Source of the DNA: Verrucomicrobiaceae bacterium
Lineage (GTDB): Bacteria > Verrucomicrobiota > Verrucomicrobiia > Opitutales > Intestinicryptomonadaceae
Assembly (NCBI GenBank): GCA_015061955.1
Contig: SUVO01000005.1
Span: forward strand, 62,001-126,000
DNA length: 64,000 nt
Direction of reading: 5' to 3'
Below, piece by piece: positions 53,190 to 60,443 of the stretch. The notes under the pieces are model-generated. The model did not search any database, was not told the origin of the DNA, and saw only the letters and a list, made by a program, of their open reading frames with translations. The first letter of the stretch is position 1. Each line of letters opens with the position of its first letter. The translations under genes were made by a program, and so were the position numbers.

Positions 53190-54506
53190 CTATCGTCGAT
53201 TGTTCATTTTAATTGTTTTTATTTTGGCGTTTTTGAGTGTAGATTCATCGCCGTCTTTCGAGATTATCGCCAAGCACTTTTTAGGCATAATCGGATCACC
53301 TTCGATATAGCCATCGGTTAGATAAATAATCAAACTTTCTGTATTGCGATTTCTATGTTTCTCTAAATATTCTTGTACGCAAGAAATATGTGTACCACCG
53401 GTCGAGTGAATATTTTTTGCTGGGGTGAAAAGTTGGCGAAGGTTTTTACGCGTAAAGACTTCGTCGTTTTTCTCGTCAACTTCTGTCGACCAATACAAAC
53501 GACGTATTGAAATTTCGCTCGCTGCTTTTGCAACGCCTACAACTTCGCTCAAGAACTCTCGCAACTCTTCTTCGCCGATACTACCCGAAACGTCGATACA
53601 AACAGTTACGCCCAATGGCTTACGCAAAATCTTTGGCTCGTAAACCTTAATAGCATACGATTTCTTTGCTGGTGTACTATACGAATAATCGAACGGAATT
53701 AGCTCGATTAAATGTTTACGCAAAACTGCGCGCCAATCGATTTGTGGCTTAAGAATTGAGTCGATATATCTACCATACCAACATCCTCCTCCACCGTAAT
53801 CTTTATTTGGCTGAACGCTTTGTTGAAAGATATCTGCGCCGATAAGTGTTTCGTTCCACTTCGATTGTTCTTCTAATTTTTCAGCTTCGGCTAGAATTTC
53901 TTTGAAATCGTGATTATCAAATCCTTCAGCAATTTGCTTTTTGCCTTTACTGTTTCCTGTTTTACCACTATCATAAGAAAGGTTTTCGTCTTTTAAAAGT
54001 GGATAAATTTCGTCGTAGATTTCAATGCTCGATTTATTTCTACATTTTATTTTATGACGTTTTTTATTTTTTATAAAAACAAACTCGCCACTATTTCTAT
54101 CGGGAGCAAAACCTGAAATTGAGCTTGAATTATTGCCTTTACCAGTATCCAAATTTAACTCGGTATTCATTGGCAAATCCATATTTTCAAGGTTTACGAT
54201 AATATCGTTTACCTCTAAATCGGCAGCAAAATTCATTATTGATCTATCTACCGTATCGCGAAAATATATAGTGTGCAAAAACACTGCGTGCAATGCCTCG
54301 TGCGACAACACTGCAAGCAAATTTGCATCAGTCATTTTTCTGATAAAATCTTTGTTGTACGAAACATTACATTTTTCATCAATGCAAAGCGTATCAATAT
54401 TTGGATTTTCCGAAATATTTAAACGTGCAACAATATACCCAAAGAACGGGAATTTCATAAAAAGTCCCGCCTTTGCTGTTTCTATTCGCAATTGATGTTC
54501 TTCCAT
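53190..54506 (-). CDS. DUF2201 metallopeptidase-like/vWA protein
   Basis: Protein of 438 residues from ATG 54504-54506, 1 base after the ATPase gene; TTG 54518 would overlap it. The N-terminal DUF2201_N domain has H69-E70-A-L-H73 (LSHEALHAVFLH), a possible zinc site, with DLEVNDII after it. The C-terminal vWA-like domain has the MIDAS motif D305-V-S-G-S309 (VCIDVSGSI), a threonine in GGTHIS and YLTDGYIEGD. DUF2201 proteins are regularly paired with MoxR-type ATPases, as here. The pair is thought to act as a chaperone-like or regulatory machine; the substrate is unknown. Confidence 0.88.
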   Translation of the reverse strand: MEEHQLRIETAKAGLFMKFPFFGYIVARLNISENPNIDTLCIDEKCNVSYNKDFIRKMTDANLLAVLSHEALHAVFLHTIYFRDTVDRSIMNFAADLEVNDIIVNLENMDLPMNTELNLDTGKGNNSSSISGFAPDRNSGEFVFIKNKKRHKIKCRNKSSIEIYDEIYPLLKDENLSYDSGKTGNSKGKKQIAEGFDNHDFKEILAEAEKLEEQSKWNETLIGADIFQQSVQPNKDYGGGGCWYGRYIDSILKPQIDWRAVLRKHLIELIPFDYSYSTPAKKSYAIKVYEPKILRKPLGVTVCIDVSGSIGEEELREFLSEVVGVAKAASEISIRRLYWSTEVDEKNDEVFTRKNLRQLFTPAKNIHSTGGTHISCVQEYLEKHRNRNTESLIIYLTDGYIEGDPIMPKKCLAIISKDGDESTLKNAKIKTIKMNNRR

Positions 54507-54507
54507 T

Positions 54508-55701
54508 CTACTGAACAATCTTGTTTAACACTGCCGCATGGCGATCCTGCAAAAGTTTAAAACAATCTTTATTTTTAGTTATTATTTCCAAAACTTCTTT
54601 TACTTTGTTTTGAGCTTTTATTTGTTTCCAAGCCAAAACAAATAAGTTTGATGGCAGATAAACAATAACTGTAATAAGTTGTACGAGTTTCTTATTCTTT
54701 TCGTCAGCCGACAACTTTTTGTCTTTGAGAACCGACAAAATTCTTTCGGTACAACCACCAATAATTGCATAGCGTTTTTCAGTATCGTAAAGTGAATTAT
54801 CGGCAACGCTTTCTGGATTTGCCAAAATCTTAGTAAAGTCCAAGTTTTGATAAACGCTTAAATACGCTTTGAATTGAACTGTCCAACCATTACCAACGCA
54901 ACCAGCTATTGCATCAAACAAGAATGGTGTAATTTCCAACCCTTTTGAATCTTTAGCAAACATATTGATGATTTTTGAAGCACGTTCTATGCCACGGGGC
55001 GTTACATGTTTATCAGAATCGTTTTCTGAAAGATGATGAATCCACGACTCCTTAAATGTGCAGAAAGAATAAATCATCGGATGACAATGTTGAGGAGCCC
55101 ACTCATTGAGCCAAGCTTGTGAATCGAAAGCAACTTCAAGCTCTGCAAAACGGTCTTTGAGTGGATTTGGCATATCGTAAACGATGTCGGTATCTCTTGT
55201 AGTATTGCCAGCAGCGACGATATTAACGCCTGGTGAAATGTGTCGGTCAGAAATTACCCTATCGTTGATAATCTGATATGCAGACGCTGCAATTTGTGGT
55301 GCTGCGAGATTTATTTCGTCTAAGAAAAGTGTACCACAAGCGTCTGGACGTGTAATGTACATCACCCAAGACCACGGAATTGTTTGTAAACATGGAAGTT
55401 CTTGTGTGTTGAAAATATTGGGGATACCACGAATATCACTTGGTTCCATTTGCGATAAGCGAATATCAATTAACGCAAAATATTTTGATGGATTTTTCAA
55501 CGCATCAAGCTTTACTTCATCTGAAGAAGCCATCCAATCGATGTAAGTACGTTCGGGATATTTTTCAGCCTTATCTTTTGCTGAACTTCTGACAATGTCA
55601 GATTTTCCAATTCCAAACGTTCCGTAAATCATAAGTGGAACATTAGCTTTGTCGAAAAGTTCAATATGTTTTTTTAGTTCACCTATTTTTATGTTTCTCA
55701 T
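54508..55701 (-). CDS. MoxR-type AAA+ ATPase
   Basis: ATPase of 397 residues and first gene of the operon. Walker A is G27-T-F-G-I-G-K33-S34. The insert-like DIRGIPNI segment is typical of MoxR enzymes. Walker B is L-F-L-D128-E129-I-N, sensor 1 is NIVAAGNTTRD, and an arginine-finger region DRFAELEV follows. The C-terminal 150 residues are helical. MoxR ATPases act with vWA-domain partners, and the gene at 53190 fits that role. The 300 bases upstream contain a short gene remnant and AT-rich sequence. Confidence 0.9.
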   Translation of the reverse strand: MRNIKIGELKKHIELFDKANVPLMIYGTFGIGKSDIVRSSAKDKAEKYPERTYIDWMASSDEVKLDALKNPSKYFALIDIRLSQMEPSDIRGIPNIFNTQELPCLQTIPWSWVMYITRPDACGTLFLDEINLAAPQIAASAYQIINDRVISDRHISPGVNIVAAGNTTRDTDIVYDMPNPLKDRFAELEVAFDSQAWLNEWAPQHCHPMIYSFCTFKESWIHHLSENDSDKHVTPRGIERASKIINMFAKDSKGLEITPFLFDAIAGCVGNGWTVQFKAYLSVYQNLDFTKILANPESVADNSLYDTEKRYAIIGGCTERILSVLKDKKLSADEKNKKLVQLITVIVYLPSNLFVLAWKQIKAQNKVKEVLEIITKNKDCFKLLQDRHAAVLNKIVQ

Positions 55702-55797
55702 ATTTTTTTATTTAATAGTTCTACTATATATTCGTTCTTATTCTGAAAAATATTTCAAAAAACACAATTTATTTATATGTATTAGGCATAATATAGT

Positions 55798-55908
55798 ATG
55801 ACTTATTTTATAATAAATTGTTTGGTAGATGCAATCAAGATGTTTGTTGTTATGGTATTGCCTTTTTTATCATTGGCGTTCTCACACAAGCGTGTACTGC
55901 TGTTTTAA
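55798..55908 (+). pseudogene. Truncated N-terminal copy of the membrane peptidase at 2673
   Basis: A 36-residue frame starting at ATG 55798 reads MTYFIINCLVDAIKMFVVMV then LPFLSLAFSHKRVLLF. It aligns with the start of the protein at 2673 (MIDFIFNLLLNTLKMFAITT then LPFLAIGFF) at the F-I, N, L, KMF and LPFL positions. It then diverges and stops, with no HExxH region. It is either a decayed paralogue or a small membrane peptide of the same family. It is the only coding-like content in the gap 55702-56005. Confidence 0.4.
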
Positions 55909-55949
55909 CTACAAAGTAGCAAAGTAATTGTTAAAAAATACTTTTTCTA

Positions 55950-55983
55950 AAAAAAAATGAGTGGTATTAATACCACTCATTTT
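55950..55983 (-). terminator. Terminator of the rubrerythrin gene
   Basis: A perfect 24-base palindrome (55957-55980, ATGAGTGGTATT and its complement) is followed on the minus strand by about eight T residues. It lies 25 bases downstream of the rubrerythrin stop codon. Confidence 0.88.
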
Positions 55984-56005
55984 ACAAAATCTACTTTCTT
56001 ACAAA

Positions 56006-56542
56006 TTAGTAATTTTTAGCGTTGAGCTTAAAGTGTGCCTTTTTATGAACACACACTGGACAAATTTCTGGAGCACTTTTACCTACATGCAAATGTCCAC
56101 AATTACCACATTCCCAAAGAACTTCTTCGTCTTTCGCAAAAACTTTATCTTCTTTTACATTTGAAAGAAGTTTACGATAACGTTCTTCATGGGCTTTTTC
56201 AATTTTTGCAACTTCTTCAAATAGATATGCTATATGATCAAACCCTTCTTCTTTTGCTTCCTTTGCAAATGTTGCGTACATATCGGTCCACTCATACTTT
56301 TCGCCTTCGGCAGCATCTAACAAGTTTTCTGCAGTTGAAGAAATACCATCATGCAAAAGTTTAAACCAAATCTTTGCATGTTCCTTTTCGTTATTAGCAG
56401 TTTCTTCAAAGAGTGATGCAATTTGAACAAAACCATCTTTTTTTGCCTTAGAAGCATAATATGTATATTTATTGCGTGCTTGCGACTCTCCAGCAAATGC
56501 AGTTTGCAAATTCTTTTCTGTTTTTGAACCTTTTAATTCCAT
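56006..56542 (-). CDS. Rubrerythrin
   Basis: Non-haem di-iron peroxidase of 178 residues protecting anaerobes from hydrogen peroxide. The N-terminal four-helix domain has the iron ligands in [28 protein letters not shown] and [15 protein letters not shown]. The C-terminal rubredoxin-like domain has C145-x2-C148 and C161-x2-C164 (ECGNCGH, ICPVC). The ATG at 56540-56542 is preceded by an AAAGGAT ribosome site. It is a single-gene unit with its own terminator. It fits an anaerobic lifestyle together with nrdD. Confidence 0.95.
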   Translation of the reverse strand: MELKGSKTEKNLQTAFAGESQARNKYTYYASKAKKDGFVQIASLFEETANNEKEHAKIWFKLLHDGISSTAENLLDAAEGEKYEWTDMYATFAKEAKEEGFDHIAYLFEEVAKIEKAHEERYRKLLSNVKEDKVFAKDEEVLWECGNCGHLHVGKSAPEICPVCVHKKAHFKLNAKNY

Positions 56543-56728
56543 ATATTATCCTTTCAGATTTTCAGTTTTTGTTTTTAGCTAAGACATTTTAAAAACTACG
56601 AATTACTATTAAAAAGTCAATGTTTTGATTAAATACAACACTGCACTTAATAGTAATGATTATTATTAATAAAACATTTTATAGATAAATTTCAATATTT
56701 TTTTACTAAAATTAAACTACATCAAATA

Positions 56729-56764
56729 AAAAAAGAAGATTATTCAAAGAACAATCTTCTTTAT
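56729..56764 (-). terminator. Terminator of uxaC
   Basis: AAAGAAGATT pairs with AATCTTCTTT around a short loop, with a T-tract on the minus strand, 22-54 bases downstream of the uxaC stop codon. Confidence 0.75.
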
Positions 56765-56785
56765 AAATGTTAATATCTTCTTTTA

Positions 56786-58186
56786 CTAAAGATTAAAATA
56801 AGCCTTTGGATTATTATATGCAATATTAGCAACAATTTGTCCGACCAAAACAGTATCTTTTGGCAACAAACCACGCTGCATTTCATCGCCCAAAATATTA
56901 CACAACAATCTACGGAAATACTCATGACGCGTATACGAAAGGAACGAACGCGAATCGGTAAGCATACCCACAAATCTGCCCAACAACGACAAATTCGACA
57001 CTGCTTCTAACTGGCGACGCATTCCATCTAAGTTATCCATAAACCACCACGCACTACCCAACTGAATTTTACCTGCAAAATCTGAACTTTGGAAATTACC
57101 AAGCATTGCGGCAATCATTTCATTATCTTTTGGATGTATATTATATATAATGGTTTTGCCAAGTTTACCTGCCGAATTCAAGTTATTAAGGTGTTTCGAC
57201 AACGCCTTAGCATAATTCGATTCTCCAATAGAATCGAAACCTGCATCGGCACCGAGTGCTTCAAACATAACATTATTATTATTACGAAGAGGTCCGATAT
57301 GCAACTGACGCACCCAACCTTTATCGCAATCCATTGCGGCACATTCACGCAAAACAGCATCTTTAAACGCTGCGGCTTCTTCTGGTGCTATTTTTTCACT
57401 ACTTGAAATTGCTTTTTGGAATGTATCTTCAATCTCATAGTTGAAAGCTTTTTTATGCCAAATAGTTTCTACGCCATAATCGGAAACTCTACAACCATTT
57501 TCGTGGAAAAAGTCGTGTCGACGTTTAAGTGCGACCAATAGATCATCGTACGAACGAATTTCAATATCGGCAGCTTTTTCCAATTTTTCGAGATACTTTA
57601 TATAAGAAAGATGATCTTCAATTGCAAAAGCTTTATCTGGTCGGAAAGTTGGACGCACTTTTACTTTAAAATCGGAAGAAGCAATTTCTTTGTGATATTG
57701 CAAATCAGATGTTGGGTCATCTGTAGTACAAACAGCCTCGACATTACTACGCAACATACATTCTTTAGCCGACAATGTTTTTAAAACATCGTTTGCTCTA
57801 TTCCAAATTTCTTCAGCAGTATCCCCCGACAAAAGAACATCATCGATACCGAAGAAACGTGCTAACTCTAAATGGCACCAATGGTACATCGGATTGCGAA
57901 GCAACATTGGCATTGTTTCGACAAACTTTTGAAATTTTTCTCTGTCTGAAGCATTGCCCGTTATGTATGTTTCTTCTATTCCATTAGAACGCATAGTGCG
58001 CCATTTATAATGGTCGCCACCAAGCCACACTTGAGTAATATTATCCCAATGCTTATCTTGACTAATTTCAGCAGGGTCTAAGTGGCAATGAAAATCAATC
58101 AACGGTTGGTTTTCAGCATAGTTATGGTAAAGTTCTTGGGCGTATTTCGACTCAAGAAGAAAGTCGTCATTTATGAATTTTTCCAT
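56786..58186 (-). CDS. uxaC: Glucuronate isomerase
   Basis: Enzyme of 466 residues converting D-glucuronate to D-fructuronate (and galacturonate to tagaturonate), the entry step of uronate catabolism. It opens INDDFLLESKYAQELYHNYA with the metal-binding DFHCHLDP, then DHYKWRTMRSNG, VCTTDDPTSDL, QLHIGPLRNNN and GMLTDSRSFLSYTRHEYFRR, all characteristic of UxaC. It is divergent to a LacI-type regulator with 48 bases and a palindromic operator between them, so it is probably repressed without uronate. It links to the DUF4838 and esterase genes as a glucuronoxylan or host-glycan use function. Confidence 0.95.
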   Translation of the reverse strand: MEKFINDDFLLESKYAQELYHNYAENQPLIDFHCHLDPAEISQDKHWDNITQVWLGGDHYKWRTMRSNGIEETYITGNASDREKFQKFVETMPMLLRNPMYHWCHLELARFFGIDDVLLSGDTAEEIWNRANDVLKTLSAKECMLRSNVEAVCTTDDPTSDLQYHKEIASSDFKVKVRPTFRPDKAFAIEDHLSYIKYLEKLEKAADIEIRSYDDLLVALKRRHDFFHENGCRVSDYGVETIWHKKAFNYEIEDTFQKAISSSEKIAPEEAAAFKDAVLRECAAMDCDKGWVRQLHIGPLRNNNNVMFEALGADAGFDSIGESNYAKALSKHLNNLNSAGKLGKTIIYNIHPKDNEMIAAMLGNFQSSDFAGKIQLGSAWWFMDNLDGMRRQLEAVSNLSLLGRFVGMLTDSRSFLSYTRHEYFRRLLCNILGDEMQRGLLPKDTVLVGQIVANIAYNNPKAYFNL

Positions 58187-58199
58187 TGACTATTATGCT

Positions 58200-58213
58200 C
58201 TCAAACGATTGAG
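58200..58213. promoter_or_regulatory. Probable LacI-family operator between uxaC and its regulator
   Basis: CTCAAACGATTGAG is palindromic at 12 of 14 positions (CTCAA-n-CG-n-TTGAG) with the central CG typical of LacI-family operators. It lies in the 48-base gap between divergent start codons, so a bound repressor would cover both promoters. Confidence 0.6.
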
Positions 58214-58234
58214 TTGTAGTCAAGAAAATTTCTC

Positions 58235-59221
58235 ATGAAGGTCACACAGAAAGATATAGCAGCAAAATTAGGAGTTTCTACATCGTTGGTTTCGCGTGTC
58301 TTGTCGGGACAAGCCCACAGAATAGGAGTACATCCGAGCAAAATAGAAGAAATTCTTAGAGTAGCCAAAGAAATGAATTACGTTCCCTCGCCTGCTGCAT
58401 TAGCATTGCGTGGAAAAAAATCTAATACTGTTGGCATAGTTGCATACGATTTTCATTCACCATATTTTTCTCTACTAATTAGCGAACTTCAAGAGTTAGC
58501 CCATTCAAAAAATTATTCATTATTGTTAGTTGGCTTTTTAAACAGAAAACCAAACGAAGCCGACTTATTGCCTTTATACAAGCATTCGGTTGAAGGAATA
58601 ATAATTTTGGGATCGTATGGAGACCTATCTTGGACAAACGCGTTTGGCGAAATTCCAGTTGCACGTATTGGTCATGGAGAACACGAAAATCTCAAACTTT
58701 CAATAAGTGTTGATGAACACGACGCCATGCAAAAAATTTTTAGATACATATCGAAAGATTTAAAGAAAACCAAAACAGCTTTTGCAATGCGTTCTTTACC
58801 AGCTCACGAACTACGCTGTACCTGCGCAAAAGAAAGTGCTAACAATTTTGGTTGTAGTATTGAAATCTTGCCAACATCTAATGCCGACAAAGACTTTGCT
58901 TGTGGTAGCGATATTGCTCGAGAAATACTAAAAACCAGAGACAAACTACCCGAAGTTATAGTTTGTGCAACCGATATGATTGCTATGGGTATGATAAAAA
59001 AATTCTACGAAAACGATATAAGAGTACCTGAAGATATAGCGATAATCGGCTTTGATGATATTCCTGAAGCATCGAATTACATTCCATCTATAACATCATT
59101 TCGTCAACCAATAAAGGCGTATGCTAAGGAATGTTTTAATGCTGTAATAGATGAAAATTATCAAACTTCTAAAGTAAAACTTTTAGAGGGCGACTTACTC
59201 ATACGCAAATCTACTCTCTAA
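58235..59221 (+). CDS. LacI-family transcriptional regulator of uronate genes
   Basis: Repressor of 328 residues. The N-terminal HTH is MKVTQKDIAAKLGVSTSLVS then RVLSGQAHRI, and the hinge helix is SPAALALRGKKSNTVGIVAY. A periplasmic-binding-protein-like sensor domain follows (GIIILGSYGD, CATDMIAMGM, IIGFDDIPEASNYIPSITSF). It is divergent to uxaC, with an operator between them, so it probably senses glucuronate or a related sugar and controls uxaC and itself. The effector is inferred from the neighbour. Confidence 0.9.
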   Translation: MKVTQKDIAAKLGVSTSLVSRVLSGQAHRIGVHPSKIEEILRVAKEMNYVPSPAALALRGKKSNTVGIVAYDFHSPYFSLLISELQELAHSKNYSLLLVGFLNRKPNEADLLPLYKHSVEGIIILGSYGDLSWTNAFGEIPVARIGHGEHENLKLSISVDEHDAMQKIFRYISKDLKKTKTAFAMRSLPAHELRCTCAKESANNFGCSIEILPTSNADKDFACGSDIAREILKTRDKLPEVIVCATDMIAMGMIKKFYENDIRVPEDIAIIGFDDIPEASNYIPSITSFRQPIKAYAKECFNAVIDENYQTSKVKLLEGDLLIRKSTL

Positions 59222-59235
59222 AATTCATAAAAGCT

Positions 59236-59889
59236 TTAAATACGTTTTACTTTTATCGAATTTGCTACATCGAACGACACACTAATTTCGTTGTTCGATG
59301 TTTTTAATTTTAGTAAATCAGCTTTTTTTTGTAAAAGCGAAAAAGTTGAACCTATATCTAACTTAGCGTTATTTAATATTTGCAAATTTTCGCAACTTAA
59401 AACAACTGCAAAATCGCCCTCTGACAACTTCGACATATCAATTGCATGTGGGCAATTATTTTTACAATCTTTATTTTTATGTTTGCATGTTGAACACATA
59501 TTGCCACTACAATCTTTCAAAAACTTAACAAGTTTACTCATTATAGAGTCTTCTAAGGCGTGTTCCATTTTGCATGCAGCAATATCGGCATCAGACTGAT
59601 TTACACCCAATGTACCAATCAAAAAATCGCTTAAAAGTTGATGCTTTCTGCGTACCTTTTGTGCAAGAATTTCGCCATCTGCCGTTAGAGCAACTGGTTT
59701 ATATCTTTCATAAACTACCAAACCACGCTCTGAAAGTGTATTTAACGCAGAGGTAACCGATGGCTTTTTAACCGACATTGCATTTGCTATATCGGTAAGA
59801 CGCGCAGAACCATTCTCGGCAGACAAAGACGCTATCACTTCAAGATAGTCTTCCAAGTTTTCCGACAATTTTTTTGATTGATGTTCCAT
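59236..59889 (-). CDS. DtxR-family metalloregulator with cysteine-rich insert and FeoA-like domain
   Basis: Repressor of 217 residues. An N-terminal winged helix (1-65, LTDIANAMSVKKPSVTSALN) is followed by the metal-binding and dimerisation domain with H83 and C106-K-M-E109-H110. The Cys-x2-Glu-His pattern matches DtxR-type iron sensors rather than manganese MntR, which has Glu at the first place. A C-terminal FeoA/SH3-like domain lies at about 150-217. Between them is an unusual segment with five cysteines (C127, C132, C135, C142, C146) and nearby histidines, able to bind a metal or Fe-S cluster. No iron-uptake gene is adjacent in the window. Confidence 0.85.
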   Translation of the reverse strand: MEHQSKKLSENLEDYLEVIASLSAENGSARLTDIANAMSVKKPSVTSALNTLSERGLVVYERYKPVALTADGEILAQKVRRKHQLLSDFLIGTLGVNQSDADIAACKMEHALEDSIMSKLVKFLKDCSGNMCSTCKHKNKDCKNNCPHAIDMSKLSEGDFAVVLSCENLQILNNAKLDIGSTFSLLQKKADLLKLKTSNNEISVSFDVANSIKVKRI

Positions 59890-59943
59890 AAGTTTCCTAT
59901 ACGCAATCTGATAATCAATACCACAACAGTCAAGCTTTATTCA

Positions 59944-60432
59944 CTAATACTGTAAAATCTCGGCTGTTTTTACTTTTATTATGCGTTGGTTTGAACTACC
60001 TCTAAACGCCAAATTCACATTGCGTTTACGCTCTACAAATGGACCATCAACTAAAACGTCTATATATTTTAGACATTTACTTCTGATAGCATCTTTTTGT
60101 AAACGCTCAAACACAAAACCAGTATAACACCAAACATTTGCCTTTGTATTTTTCTTAAGCTTTTTAAGAAAATCTAAAAGCCCCTCTGGATTATACATAG
60201 GATCGCCACCACTCAATGTAACGCCACTTAAAAGAGGATTTGCATTTATCTCTGAAAAAATACGAGTTTCCAAACTTTCATCGAGAATCGATCCTTGATT
60301 GTACTCCCATGTTTCCGGATTTTGACACCCCTTACAACAATGTGCACACCCAGAGAAATATATCGAATAGCGAAGTCCTTCGCCATCGACAATCGTCTCT
60401 GGATAAATATTTATAACACGCAATGGCAACAT
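59944..60432 (-). CDS. nrdG: Anaerobic ribonucleotide reductase activating protein
   Basis: Radical-SAM activase of 162 residues that installs the glycyl radical on NrdD. The Fe4S4 site is C29-x3-C33-x2-C36 (SGCAHCCKGCQNPETW), and GVTLSGGDPMY and CYTGFVFERLQ are family-typical. It lies 11 bases downstream of nrdD in the same operon. Confidence 0.95.
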   Translation of the reverse strand: MLPLRVINIYPETIVDGEGLRYSIYFSGCAHCCKGCQNPETWEYNQGSILDESLETRIFSEINANPLLSGVTLSGGDPMYNPEGLLDFLKKLKKNTKANVWCYTGFVFERLQKDAIRSKCLKYIDVLVDGPFVERKRNVNLAFRGSSNQRIIKVKTAEILQY

Positions 60433-60443
60433 ATCTTAGTGCC

